From positions 1 through 64,000 of the forward strand of contig JAPLCQ010000092.1 in the NCBI GenBank assembly GCA_026392115.1: a stretch of 64,000 nt of DNA, read 5' to 3'. Below are positions 8,879 through 19,091 of this stretch, in pieces. The translations under genes and the position numbers were made by a program. Below the pieces are notes generated by a model, which had not been told where the DNA came from, did no database searches, and was given only the letters and a program-made list of their open reading frames with translations. Positions within the stretch are counted from its first letter, which is position 1; each line of letters opens with the position of its first letter. This DNA comes from Armatimonadota bacterium (GTDB lineage Bacteria > Armatimonadota > Chthonomonadetes > Chthonomonadales > CAJBBX01).

Positions 8879-11425
8879 TCAGCGCCTGCCGTCGGGCGCC
8901 GGCGGCTGCACGCGCACGGTGATAGGCTTGCCCGCTTGGACTGCCAGCGGGAGGCCGGCGGCCAGGGCGGCGCCGTCCAGCGTCGCGGGCTCACGGGAGC
9001 CGATGGTCACGCGGTACTTAGCGCCGGGCGTCACGGTGAACCACTCGGGCCAGTGGTTCAGGCGCGGGTAGTCGTTGGGAAGGCGCATGGCCTTGTGCCG
9101 CTGCGTGTCGAACAGGAGCTTGCCGGACCACTCCTCGCCCGACGTCACCACAACCCGCAGCCCGTTTCCCTCGGCCACGGCTCCACAGCCCAGCGTCGGC
9201 TTCCATGGCAGGCAATAGGCGCCCTGCGAGCAGCGGAGGGCCTCCATCAGCGCGGTGCGGGCGAAGTTGCCGTCGCCGTACCACGCCTCCACGATCCCGC
9301 TCGGCTGCTGGTGCGCCAGGAAGACGGGGACGACGGTCTCCAGCCAGCGCTCGATCACCGGCGACCGGAAGCGCCTGTGCAGCAGGATGGCGCCCTCGAT
9401 GGAGTCGGCGTATGAGTCGGCTCCGCTCCAGGTGAGGTAGGCCGGATTGGCCAGCGCGGCCAGGGCCTTCTCGGCCTCGGCGGTCAGTGCCGCGTTGCCC
9501 GAGGCGTCGCCGTAGGCCGCCACGGCGCAGAGGGCGTAGCCCCATGTGTCGGGCGTGGAGGCCACGCGCACCTTGCCCGTGCTCGCGTCCACCAGGTTCA
9601 CCCAGAGGCCGTCGGCGTTCCGCGCCTTGTCGAGCAGGCGGGCGAACATCAAATCCATGGCGGGCTTGTACTGGCGCGCCTTCTCGGGTCGGGCCGCCTT
9701 CGCCGCGATGTAGGTCTCGGCGAGGCCGAGGATGATCTCGTTGCCGTGGTCGTTCAGGTTGAAGGTGTCGTTGGTGGCTTTGTGGGCTGCGAAGTCCCAC
9801 CGGTAGGCCGGGATGCCGCCGCCGCCGGGGATCACCTCCAGACAGTAGGCGTCGGCGATGCGCAGGGCGCGCTCCAGGTGTTTGGCGTCCCCGGTGAGGA
9901 AGTACATGCGTCCCAGCGTCTGCAGGAGGTCGCCGTTCACCTCTGTGTCCACGGCCGCGATGCGCCCGAACGCCGTCTGCACCGGCGCCTTCTCGTCGAC
10001 GGCGTCCAGCAGCTCCTCCATGCGTTCGGTCCACGGGCCGCGCCCCATCGCCTCCGTCATGGGCATGAGGCCGTCCTTGCAGTACTCGGCCGCGCAGAAG
10101 ATAAGCCGGTTCACGTCAGGTTGCGGGTGGACCCATGTGCCGGTCTTGAAGGAGCGCCAGTCCGGCAGCACGCCCACGCGGTTGGTGACGCGCTGCTCCT
10201 GCTTGAGCATGGCCAGAAGGTCGTCGCGCCGCCCGTGGCCGGTGAAGTGCTCGGTGATGAAGAGGAAGGGCATCAGGTCGGCGCCGTTGTCGCTGGGCGC
10301 CCAGACGGGCTCGTTCACCTGGCGCGGGACCATGCCGAGCTTCGGGTCGCGAACCGCCATCCAGCCGTCCAGCACTCCCACGGCCCCGGCCACGGCGCGC
10401 CGGTAGACGTCGGCCCGGCGCAAGGCTTCCGCCGCGGGCTTGGCCGTCGCCGCCCAGGGCGCGGGCTTGCCGATGGCCCCGTGCAGGCGCGGCCAGAAGT
10501 GGTTGCCCACGAAGACGTGCGGCCCCGGGTGGATGTGCAGCTCCGCCTGCTCCTCGGCGTCGAAGACCTGGTAGACGCGCCGGACCTCCTCGAACGCGGG
10601 CCGCGCGATGGCCACCGGGAAGCCGCCGGGCGCACGCTCCTTCTCGCCGATCTCGCAGACAAGCGGTCGCGGCGCGATGCACCCGAAGATATCGGAGAAG
10701 TCGAAGTGCGTGGACAGGCCGGGGAAGTCGTAGCAGGTGCAATGGCCGTTGCGCATGTTGGCCACGGTGGTGAGCCAGCCCGAGGCGTCCACGGCCTTCA
10801 GGCGCGTGTCCATGGCCCCAACGTACATGGTGGTCTCGCCACCCAGCGAGAGGCCGCAGACGGCCATCCGGCTCTTGTCCGCGTCGGGGCGCGTCTCGGC
10901 GTAATCCAGCGCGCGCATGGCGTCCCAGGTGCGCTCGCCCATGAGGGTCCAGTCCGGGTGCTGCAGGTCGTGCTGGCCCACGTCCGGCGCCACCACCACG
11001 TAGCCCATCTCGGCCAGCGCCTTGCCGTACCAGTAGAGGCTCTGCCCGCGGACGATCTCCTCGCCGGTCCCGCCGTGACCATGGATGGCCAGGACCACCG
11101 GCAGCCTGCCGCGCCGCACCTTGGGCGATGCCACCCAGAGGTGCGCCCGGCGGTCGGGCAGCGACTGGATGGTCACCTCCTCCAGCACGTACGAGCCGTT
11201 GCCGGCCACCTCGCGTCTCAGCACCTGCGGCGCCAGTGGCACGCGGGCCGGCTTGCCGCCGCCCATCATCAAGGCGAAGAGCTTGGCCCGGCAGGAGCGC
11301 TGCCACTTCAGGGCGTCGGGCGCAGTGCGTGCGGAGAAGTGCAGCCGCCTTTCCAGCGGCTCGGGTGCGGCGGAAGCGGCCATGGCAACAGTGGAGACGA
11401 GCAGCGCGAGGAGGGCGAAACGCAT
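8879..11425 (-). CDS. Secreted alpha/beta-hydrolase (acetyl xylan esterase-like) fused to an alpha/alpha-toroid-like domain
   Basis: 848-aa ORF; signal peptide; AIHGHGGTG; CGLSLGGETT nucleophile elbow; C-terminal half of repeated helices with WGYALCAVAAYGDASG. Confidence 0.8.
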   Translation of the reverse strand: MRFALLALLVSTVAMAASAAPEPLERRLHFSARTAPDALKWQRSCRAKLFALMMGGGKPARVPLAPQVLRREVAGNGSYVLEEVTIQSLPDRRAHLWVASPKVRRGRLPVVLAIHGHGGTGEEIVRGQSLYWYGKALAEMGYVVVAPDVGQHDLQHPDWTLMGERTWDAMRALDYAETRPDADKSRMAVCGLSLGGETTMYVGAMDTRLKAVDASGWLTTVANMRNGHCTCYDFPGLSTHFDFSDIFGCIAPRPLVCEIGEKERAPGGFPVAIARPAFEEVRRVYQVFDAEEQAELHIHPGPHVFVGNHFWPRLHGAIGKPAPWAATAKPAAEALRRADVYRRAVAGAVGVLDGWMAVRDPKLGMVPRQVNEPVWAPSDNGADLMPFLFITEHFTGHGRRDDLLAMLKQEQRVTNRVGVLPDWRSFKTGTWVHPQPDVNRLIFCAAEYCKDGLMPMTEAMGRGPWTERMEELLDAVDEKAPVQTAFGRIAAVDTEVNGDLLQTLGRMYFLTGDAKHLERALRIADAYCLEVIPGGGGIPAYRWDFAAHKATNDTFNLNDHGNEIILGLAETYIAAKAARPEKARQYKPAMDLMFARLLDKARNADGLWVNLVDASTGKVRVASTPDTWGYALCAVAAYGDASGNAALTAEAEKALAALANPAYLTWSGADSYADSIEGAILLHRRFRSPVIERWLETVVPVFLAHQQPSGIVEAWYGDGNFARTALMEALRCSQGAYCLPWKPTLGCGAVAEGNGLRVVVTSGEEWSGKLLFDTQRHKAMRLPNDYPRLNHWPEWFTVTPGAKYRVTIGSREPATLDGAALAAGLPLAVQAGKPITVRVQPPAPDGRR

Positions 11426-11640
11426 GGCGACATGGCTCCTTATGTGGGAAGTGCGCCTGGATTCGGCTCGGCGGGGGCGGACTCCTGAGCGGGCTATGCG
11501 ACTGGTCGATCTGATACCATGTGGCTGACCCGCCTGATTGTACCGTGCGTGGGGCGCGACCGTCTGCTGCGGGTTCGCCGCTGAAACCAGTACACTTCTG
11601 GCCGGGTAGTCGGTCTGTACACCCCAAGGAGGATCGTGCG

Positions 11641-12555
11641 ATGAGGCGACTGATGGCTCTTCCGGCCCTGCTCCTGGCGTTCGCGCCCGCCTGCCTGTTC
11701 GCGCAGGCCGAGGCCAAGGCCCCCGACCGCTCCACCCCCGAAGCCGCGGTGCGCAGCTTCGTCGATGCGTTCAACCGGTTCGACCTGGACGCGCTGGTGG
11801 CCTGCGTGGCCGGCGCCAAGAAGAACGCCATGCTCGAGGAGATGGGCAAGAACACCGAGGGCAAGCCCGAGCTCGTGGTCTCGGCGATCGAGGTGAAGGC
11901 CGACGGTGACAACGCCACCGCCAAGGTGAAGCTGGACCCCGAGAAGCTCAAGGCTCTCGGCGGCGCCAAGTTCGTGGCCGAGGAGACCGTGAAGCTCAAA
12001 CGCACCGGCGGGGCCTGGCAGATCGTGCCCATGGAGCTGGCCGAGTTGATGAAGTTCGTGGGGCAGTCCGCCGACTCGCAGCAGGCTTTTCCGGTGCTGA
12101 CGATGATGGCATCCATGTTCGTCCGCTTCGAGGAGATGATGGCCCAGGGAGCCGCTGAGGCCCGCGCCGGCGCCGCGACCACCGGCAAGCCGGACTGCAT
12201 GTCCAACGTGAAGCAGCTCTGCCTCGCCGGCATGATGTGCGCCGCGGACTTCAACGATCTCTACGCCTTCTCACCGGCCAACCTGAAGGCGCGGCTCATG
12301 CCCTACAGCCGCAACGCCAGAATCTTCGCCTGCCCGAACGCCAAAGGGGCTGCGGCGGCCTACGCCATGAACCCGGCCGTCTCGGCAAAGAAGGTGAGCA
12401 AGATCGTCCACCCCGAGCGGCTCGTCCTCTTCTACGAAGGCGCCGGGGGCAAGCTGGCATACCGCCACAAGGGCACGGCCACGGTCGGCTTCTGCGACGG
12501 GCACGTCGAGCAGGTGACGCCCAAACGCGCCGCGTCGATCCGCTGGAAGCCCTGA
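11641..12555 (+). CDS. Secreted protein with SnoaL/DUF4878-like region and C-terminal H-X9-DG motif
   Basis: Signal peptide; STPEAAVRSFVDAFNRFDLDALVACV; C-terminus HKGTATVGFCDGHVEQVTP matches H-X9-DG. Confidence 0.8.
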   Translation: MRRLMALPALLLAFAPACLFAQAEAKAPDRSTPEAAVRSFVDAFNRFDLDALVACVAGAKKNAMLEEMGKNTEGKPELVVSAIEVKADGDNATAKVKLDPEKLKALGGAKFVAEETVKLKRTGGAWQIVPMELAELMKFVGQSADSQQAFPVLTMMASMFVRFEEMMAQGAAEARAGAATTGKPDCMSNVKQLCLAGMMCAADFNDLYAFSPANLKARLMPYSRNARIFACPNAKGAAAAYAMNPAVSAKKVSKIVHPERLVLFYEGAGGKLAYRHKGTATVGFCDGHVEQVTPKRAASIRWKP

Positions 12556-12637
12556 GGCCGCACGCAGGCAGGATTCCGCCCCGCCCGTCGCCAATAGACC
12601 CGCGGCGCCTGCGACCACGGCGCGGCGAGGTGACACC

Positions 12638-14038
12638 ATGGCGGAGCAGGCGGGGCGGTTCAGCAGGCGTGCGGTGTTGGCGGGCGCATTGGGCGCCGCG
12701 GCGGCGCCGCGGGGGATCAGCATGGTAGACGAGCCGCGCCTGCCCGTGCCGACGCCGGAGCAGCTTGCCTGGCAAGAGGCCGAGCTGAGCATGTTCTTCC
12801 ATTTCGGGGTGAACACGTTCACCGACCGCGAGTGGGGCGAGGGAACCGAGGACCCGGCCATCTTCAACCCCGAGCGGTTCGACGCCGAGCAGTGGGTCGA
12901 TGCCGCCAAGCAGGCGGGCTTCAAGTACCTGATCCTCACCGCCAAGCACCACGACGGCTTCTGCCTCTGGCCCAGCCGCCACACGAAGCACTCCGTGGCG
13001 GCCAGTCCCTGGCGCGGCGGAAAGGGCGATGTGCTGGGCGACTTCGCCAGGGCCGTCCACGCGGCCAAGCTGAAGCTCGGCATCTACATCTCGCCCTGGG
13101 ACCGCCACGAGCCCTGCTACGGCGACTCGCCCGCCTACAACAAGCACTTCGTCGCCCAGCTCGACGAGGTGCTCACTCGCTACGGCGAGGTGGGCGAGGT
13201 CTGGTTCGACGGAGCCTGCGGCGAAGGCCCCAACGGCAAGCGGCAGGAGTACGCGTGGGACGACTTCTACGCCACCGTCCGCAAGCGGCAGCCCAAGGCT
13301 CTCATCGCCATCTCCGGTCCCGACGTCCGCTGGGTGGGCAACGAGGACGGCTACGCACGAGAGACAGAGTGGTCCATCCAGCCCGCGCCAAACGGCGCTC
13401 GTGCGGTAGTCGACGGCAAGGCCTGGTGGCCCGCCGAGTGCGACGTCTCCATCCGTCCGGGCTGGTTCTGGCATCCCACCGAAGACGCCCGCGTGAAGCC
13501 TCTGGACCACCTGCTCGATATCTACTTCCGCTCCGTCGGCCGCAACAGCATGCTCCTTCTCAACGTGCCGCCCAATCGGCACGGACTGCTGGCCGACCCC
13601 GACGTGGCGCGGCTGGCGGAGTTCGGCGCGTCGGTCCGGCGCATGTTCGGCCAGGATCTGGCGCGGGGCAAGCGGGTGACCTCCTCGTCGGGCAACGGCG
13701 GCGCGCTGACGGACGGGCGGCCCGCCACGCACTGGTCTGTCCCGAGCGGCCTGCCGGCAAGCGCGGAGGTCGATCTGGGCGCCCCGGTCACCTTCGACGT
13801 CGTCTGCACGCGGGAGCAGATCTCCCGGAGCCAGCGGGTTGAGGCCTATCGCGTGGACGCCCGCGTGGATGGCGAGTGGCGCACCCTCGTGCAGGGGTCC
13901 ACTATCGGTCGCAAGAAGCTGGACCGCATGAAGCCCGTGACCGCGGACCGCGTCCGCTTGACGCTGGAGAAGGCCCTGGCGCCGCCCATGGTGACCGCCC
14001 TCAGCCTCTACCGCACCGGCGCGCCCGGCACGGAGTAG
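12638..14038 (+). CDS. Alpha-L-fucosidase, GH29-like
   Basis: Tat-like SRRAVLAGALGAAAA; SMFFHFGVNTFTDREWG; AKHHDGFCLWPSRHTKHSV; VGEVWFDGACGEGP; LLLNVPPNRHGL. Confidence 0.92.
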   Translation: MAEQAGRFSRRAVLAGALGAAAAPRGISMVDEPRLPVPTPEQLAWQEAELSMFFHFGVNTFTDREWGEGTEDPAIFNPERFDAEQWVDAAKQAGFKYLILTAKHHDGFCLWPSRHTKHSVAASPWRGGKGDVLGDFARAVHAAKLKLGIYISPWDRHEPCYGDSPAYNKHFVAQLDEVLTRYGEVGEVWFDGACGEGPNGKRQEYAWDDFYATVRKRQPKALIAISGPDVRWVGNEDGYARETEWSIQPAPNGARAVVDGKAWWPAECDVSIRPGWFWHPTEDARVKPLDHLLDIYFRSVGRNSMLLLNVPPNRHGLLADPDVARLAEFGASVRRMFGQDLARGKRVTSSSGNGGALTDGRPATHWSVPSGLPASAEVDLGAPVTFDVVCTREQISRSQRVEAYRVDARVDGEWRTLVQGSTIGRKKLDRMKPVTADRVRLTLEKALAPPMVTALSLYRTGAPGTE

Positions 14039-14042
14039 CCGA

Positions 14043-14609
14043 TTGAGCCTGGCTGAACTACTTCTGATCGCGCTCGGCTTGGCCATGGACGCGTTCGCCG
14101 TCGCAGTGGCCAGCAGCGTGACGCTGGGTAAGGCCTCGCCGCGCCAGGTCTTCCGCCTATCGTTCCACTTCGGCCTCTTCCAGGCCATGATGCCCGTCCT
14201 GGGGTGGCTCGCGGGCCTCTCCGTGCGGGACTCCATGCAGGCCTGGGACCACTGGGTGGCGTTTGGCCTCCTCGGCGCCATCGGCGGCCGCGCCTGCTGG
14301 GCGGCGCTTCACGGCGACGAGGAGGAGGAGCGCAAAGCCTCCGATCCCACCCGCGGCGCCTCGCTGGTCTCGCTCTCCATAGCCACAAGCATCGATGCCC
14401 TCGCCGTCGGTGTCAGCTTCTCCATGCTCCGCGTGGTCGTCTGGCAGGCGTCGGCCGTGATCGGCGTCGTTGCGGGCGCCATGACGGTCCTCGGCATGGC
14501 CCTGGGCGCTCGCCTGGGCGCCCGGTTCGGCTCTCGCATGGAGCTGGTAGGGGGTCTGGTGCTCATCGGCATCGGCCTCAAGATCCTCGGGGATCACCTG
14601 CTCCGTTAG
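14043..14609 (+). CDS. mntP: Putative manganese efflux pump MntP
   Basis: 188 aa, TTG start; ALGLAMDAFAVAVASSVTLG and SIDALAVGVSFSML duplicated signature; six hydrophobic segments. Confidence 0.9.
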   Translation: MSLAELLLIALGLAMDAFAVAVASSVTLGKASPRQVFRLSFHFGLFQAMMPVLGWLAGLSVRDSMQAWDHWVAFGLLGAIGGRACWAALHGDEEEERKASDPTRGASLVSLSIATSIDALAVGVSFSMLRVVVWQASAVIGVVAGAMTVLGMALGARLGARFGSRMELVGGLVLIGIGLKILGDHLLR

Positions 14610-14788
14610 CGCTTCGTTATTCCTGCCCCTTTTTGCCTCCTATCCATTCCGCTCGGTTCGGCTCCACCGGTATCATCGTCCCGCCAAGCCCTCTCTACTT
14701 GGCACTGAGGTGCTTCGGAGCGCAAGGCCGGCCCGATGCGGCAGGGCGGGTCCATTCCGAGACCCCGCTCCGAGCGAAAGGGATTACC

Positions 14789-16576
14789 ATGGGAAGAACC
14801 GCCAGACTGCTGAGCACGGCAGCTCTTATTGCATCGGCATTTGCTCTCTGCGCCGCTACGGCGTATGCCGACCAGTACATCATCCGCCTTCGCGCCGGCA
14901 ACGACGTGTACGGCTTCGCACAGAAGGCCCGTTGGCAGATGGGCGCGGCGACCGCCACCGCCCGACCCGGCCTGGGCGCCGTCGTCGTCACGATGCCCTC
15001 CGGCCGGGTCGGCGGCTTCGTGAAGCTGCTCGCCGCCCGCACCGATGTCGCGTACATCGAGCGCGACCTGCCCATGACGGCTCTATCCACGCCCAACGAC
15101 CCTTACTTCGGCAATGAGTACGCCCACTCCAAGGCCCAGACCCCGGCCGCGTGGGACCTCTGGAAGCCCAACGCCTCGGTCACCGTGGCGGTGATCGACA
15201 CCGGCATCGACAGCACCCATCCCGACCTGGTCAACAAGATGGTGCGCAATGCCCAGGGCGCGGTGGACGGCTACAACGCGCTGACCCTCACCGCCGGTTC
15301 GGCACTGGACGACCACGGCCACGGCACGCACTGCGCCGGCATCGCCGCCGCACAGATCAACAACGGCTCCGGCGTCGCGGGCGTCTCCGGTTGGACCGGC
15401 TCCGCCGCCCAGACCGACGTGGGCACCAAGATCCTCCCCGTGAAGTGCCTCGACGCCACAGGCTCCGGCACCTCCAGCAGCGTGGCGGACGGCATCGTCT
15501 GGGCCGCCGACCGCGGCGCCCGCATCCTGAGCCTCAGCGTCGGCGGCGGAAGCACGCAGACCCTGGCCGACGCCGTCACCTACGCTTGGTCCAAGGGATG
15601 CCTCGTGGTGGCTGCGGCAGGCAACAGCGCCAGCTCCGTCCGCCAGTACCCGTCCGGCTATCCCGAGTCGCTTGCCGTTGCCGCAACGACCAGCACGGAC
15701 ACGCTGGCATCCTACACCAACTACGGCTCCTGGGTGCAGACCGCCGCTCCCGGCGATGCCATCCTCTCCACGCTGCCCACCTATGCCACCACGGTCGGCG
15801 TGACCGGGTACGGCACCATGTCCGGCACCTCCATGGCCACGCCGTTCGTAGCCGGTGAAGCGGCGCTCCTCCTCTCGTTCAACCCGAGCCTGACGAACGC
15901 GCAGTTGAAGAACCTGATCGTCAGCAACGTTGACGCCTACGTCCCCTATCAGTCCCGCACCCTGGCCACCGGCGCGGGCCGCGTCAACGTGCTCAAGGCC
16001 ATGGTGGCCGCGGGCGCGGCGCAGTCCGTGCCGGGCGCTCCGGGCAGCCTCGCCGCCGCGGCGGGCTCGGGACAGGTGACCCTCTCCTGGACCTCCGCGG
16101 CCAATGCGCTCACCTACAACGTGAAGCGATCCACGACTGCGGGCGGTCCCTACACGGTGCTCGCTTCCGGCGGCGTCAGCCTCGGCTACACGGACAAGAG
16201 CGTCGTCGGCGGCACGACCTACTACTATGTGGTCTCCGCCACCAACGCCGCCGGCGAAGGCGCCGACTCCAACGAAGCAAGCGCCAAGCCTACGGTGGTC
16301 CTTCCTGCCGCGCCCACTTCCGTCAAGGCGACCGCCGGCAAAGCCAGCGTCGGCCTGACGTGGACGCAGTCCGCGGCCACCGGCGTCACCGGCAACAAGG
16401 TGTACCGATCCACCACCAGCGGCGGCCCCTACACGCTGGCCGCAACGCTGGGCAAGTCAACCTCGACCACCATCAGCGGTCTCACCAAGGGTGTGAAGTA
16501 CTATTTCCGGGTAACCGCGCTGGTGGGCACGGTGGAGAGCGCCTACTCCGCCGAAGTGTCCGCAACGCCCAAGTAG
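14789..16576 (+). CDS. Subtilisin-like serine protease (S8) with two C-terminal FnIII domains
   Basis: VAVIDTGIDSTHPDL, DDHGHGTHCAGIAAA, GTMSGTSMATPFVAGEAALL; two FnIII repeats with SxxGGPYT. Confidence 0.95.
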   Translation: MGRTARLLSTAALIASAFALCAATAYADQYIIRLRAGNDVYGFAQKARWQMGAATATARPGLGAVVVTMPSGRVGGFVKLLAARTDVAYIERDLPMTALSTPNDPYFGNEYAHSKAQTPAAWDLWKPNASVTVAVIDTGIDSTHPDLVNKMVRNAQGAVDGYNALTLTAGSALDDHGHGTHCAGIAAAQINNGSGVAGVSGWTGSAAQTDVGTKILPVKCLDATGSGTSSSVADGIVWAADRGARILSLSVGGGSTQTLADAVTYAWSKGCLVVAAAGNSASSVRQYPSGYPESLAVAATTSTDTLASYTNYGSWVQTAAPGDAILSTLPTYATTVGVTGYGTMSGTSMATPFVAGEAALLLSFNPSLTNAQLKNLIVSNVDAYVPYQSRTLATGAGRVNVLKAMVAAGAAQSVPGAPGSLAAAAGSGQVTLSWTSAANALTYNVKRSTTAGGPYTVLASGGVSLGYTDKSVVGGTTYYYVVSATNAAGEGADSNEASAKPTVVLPAAPTSVKATAGKASVGLTWTQSAATGVTGNKVYRSTTSGGPYTLAATLGKSTSTTISGLTKGVKYYFRVTALVGTVESAYSAEVSATPK

Positions 16577-16654
16577 CGCCCAGGGCATCTCGGCTTGCGG
16601 CGGCCCGGTTCACCGATGGGGTGGACCGGGCCGTCGTGCTTGTGGGAGGGGGAA

Positions 16655-17719
16655 ATGGTGATGATGCTGGCCTTGGCCGTGCTGGCCGCTCTGCCGGGGA
16701 TGTCCGCCGCCGCGCCGCGCGTCGAGAAGGTGGAGAACGGCGGGCTGCTCTTTGCCGACAACCAGGCCGGCATCAGCGGCGTCGATTGCGGCTACTCCCT
16801 GCCCATCGGTCGCCGGACGCTCTGGGTCTTCGGCGATGTCTTCCTGCTCCACCCCACGGACCCGGCCAAGCCCTACGTGGGCGGCGTGAGCAACTGCGGC
16901 CTCCTCACGGGCCGCGGGCCGGGAACGGCTCCGCTGGCCGGGTACACGGTCCTCACGGACCCCGCCACGGGCCTGGCGCGTCCGCTCCTTCCGAACCGGC
17001 CCGATGAGGACAACCGCGTCCGCTTCTGGCTCTTCGGCGCGCACCACGACGACGGCGCGCATCGCCTCTACCAGTTCTACGCCCGTATCCGCACGCATGG
17101 CCCGGGCCCCTTCGACTTCGCCGCCGAGGGCCACGGCCTCGCCCGCGCCTCGACCGTCAACCCCGAGGCGCTGACGCTGGAGCGCATCCCCGCCGCCGGC
17201 TCCGATCTGTGGTGGCCCGCCACGGGCCCTCTCTACGGCGCGGCGGTTGCCAGGCAGGGGGAGATGCTCTACGTCTACGGCGTCGATGACCGGGCGCCCG
17301 GCAAGCCCGGCGTGGTGGCCCGTGTGCCGGCGGCCTCCATCGCGGATCGATCGGCCTACCGCTACCGGGGAGCCGACGGTGCCTGGCAGGCCGACCCCTC
17401 GGCTGCCGCGGCCGTGGAGGGACTCGGCGGCTTCAGCGAGCTCACGGTGGCCTACAACGACTATCTGGGCGGTTGGCTGGCCGTCCACTCCGTGGGCATC
17501 GACCAGAAGGTGCGCCTCTGCCTGGCCCCGCAGCCCTGGGGGCCGTTCAAGACGCTGGCCGAGATAGGCGCGCCGCATCGGGCGTTCGAGAAGGCCTTCT
17601 GCTACGCCGGCAAGGAGCATCCCGAGATGCGCGAGCAGGGCGGCAAGGTGATCTACATCACCTATGTCGACGGTCAGCGCTACTGGCTGCAGCTGCTCAA
17701 GGTGACGCTGGCCAGGTAG
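16655..17719 (+). CDS. DUF4185-like secreted beta-propeller protein
   Basis: Signal peptide; CGYSLPIGRRTLWVFGDVFLLHP; GPLYGAAVARQGEMLYVYGV; five-bladed-propeller-like. Confidence 0.7.
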   Translation: MVMMLALAVLAALPGMSAAAPRVEKVENGGLLFADNQAGISGVDCGYSLPIGRRTLWVFGDVFLLHPTDPAKPYVGGVSNCGLLTGRGPGTAPLAGYTVLTDPATGLARPLLPNRPDEDNRVRFWLFGAHHDDGAHRLYQFYARIRTHGPGPFDFAAEGHGLARASTVNPEALTLERIPAAGSDLWWPATGPLYGAAVARQGEMLYVYGVDDRAPGKPGVVARVPAASIADRSAYRYRGADGAWQADPSAAAAVEGLGGFSELTVAYNDYLGGWLAVHSVGIDQKVRLCLAPQPWGPFKTLAEIGAPHRAFEKAFCYAGKEHPEMREQGGKVIYITYVDGQRYWLQLLKVTLAR

Positions 17720-17722
17720 CCC

Positions 17723-19069
17723 CTACTTCATCGCCCGGCGGATCGCCGAGTAGGTCAGGGCCACGGTGGCGCAGTAGAGCGGGTTCTGGTAGTGCCCCTT
17801 TTCCGGGTTGAAGCACTCCCAGGGCGCCCCCTTGGCCCGGTTGGCCTCCACGCTCTCGACGAACTCGCGCAGCATCCGGCGGCCGGCCTCGCGGTCGGCG
17901 CGGTAGACGGCCGGCGCCATCCAGCCCGTGGGCGTTCCCCAGAAGGCCCCGTTCTGGTAGGTCCCCGGCGCGGCCACGGTCTGGTCCCAGAACCCGCCGT
18001 ACGGGCCGGCCGGCGGTAGGGCCCGCACCTGCCCCTCCAGCACCGTGCCGCCCTGGCGGTAGAGGTGCAGCAACCCCCGCGCCACCGCGTCGGCCTGCCG
18101 GGCCGGCAGGAGGCCGAGCCAGACGGCGTAAGCAGACGCCCAGACGTCGTCGCGCTTGCCCTTGCCGGTGGCCGAGAGGAGGATGGCCCGCCCGTCGCCC
18201 GTGTCGCGCAGGAAGACGACCGGTACCGTCCGCCTGACCTGGGCCGCGACGGCGCGGTACCGGGCGGCATCGGCGCGGCGGCCCAGCGCCCGCGCGATCT
18301 CGGCCATCTCGTTGGCCGCGCGCCACCGGAGCAGCGAGGGCATCAGGCAGGAGCCGGTCTTGCGCACCGTGTCGCAGAAGCCCCAGTCCACCCGAGTGCG
18401 TCCCTCTTCGGCGCTGCAGACCACCAGCCCGTCGGGCCCCGCCTCCACGCTTGCGAAGGCACGGTCCAGCATCTCCCAGACGCCGGATTTGCCGGCGCAT
18501 ACCGCCACGTCGCCCTTGAGGAACGCCGGGGACCCGCTCAGGCGCAGCTGCTCGCGGGCCATGCGCACCAGCTCGTAGGCGTCGTCGGCCGGTGGCAGGA
18601 AGCCGAAGGTGCCGTCGCCCTGGTTCGGGCCGTCGTAGGCGCCGGGATACCAGCAGGCCGAGCCCCGCAGCGTGATGTGGTCGGGAATCGACCAGGGCGG
18701 CACGGTGAGCCCGTTGGCCAGTCGGATCGCCTCCGGACCCGCCTGCACCGAAGCGATGAGCCGGATCCAGCCCTCGACCTCCTCGGCGCCGATGAAGTCC
18801 GCGCCCAGCATCATGGCCGCGTCGCGGACCCAGAAGGCCGGGTAGCCCGCGTTGCCGCCCGGCATGCGGAGCGTGTAGCGGGTGGTGTTGGTGAGGCCCG
18901 GGATCTTGCCGCCGGGCACGATGCGCGCGCTCTCGACCACCGGCGCGGCCAGCGCGTGAAGCCGCGCCAGCAGCGCCTCCATGGCCGGGTCTCGCCCCGC
19001 CGACGCCGAACCTGCCGATCCCGCCGCCATCATGGCCGCCGCCAGCGCCGCTCCGCCCCTTGCCCGCAT
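17723..19069 (-). CDS. Six-hairpin (alpha/alpha toroid) glycosidase-like secreted protein
   Basis: 448 aa; TLRMPGGNAGYPAFWVRDAAMML; NGAFWGTPTGWMAPAVYRADREAG. Confidence 0.65.
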   Translation of the reverse strand: MRARGGAALAAAMMAAGSAGSASAGRDPAMEALLARLHALAAPVVESARIVPGGKIPGLTNTTRYTLRMPGGNAGYPAFWVRDAAMMLGADFIGAEEVEGWIRLIASVQAGPEAIRLANGLTVPPWSIPDHITLRGSACWYPGAYDGPNQGDGTFGFLPPADDAYELVRMAREQLRLSGSPAFLKGDVAVCAGKSGVWEMLDRAFASVEAGPDGLVVCSAEEGRTRVDWGFCDTVRKTGSCLMPSLLRWRAANEMAEIARALGRRADAARYRAVAAQVRRTVPVVFLRDTGDGRAILLSATGKGKRDDVWASAYAVWLGLLPARQADAVARGLLHLYRQGGTVLEGQVRALPPAGPYGGFWDQTVAAPGTYQNGAFWGTPTGWMAPAVYRADREAGRRMLREFVESVEANRAKGAPWECFNPEKGHYQNPLYCATVALTYSAIRRAMK

Positions 19070-19091
19070 CGCATCGCTCCTCTCCGGCGCC

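Noticed and set aside
12560-12600. Possible shared intergenic element GCAGGATTCCGCC... with 55637..55662 (GCAGGGATTACCGC...)
   Set aside because: Similarity is short and needs gaps; not convincing without a genome-wide count.
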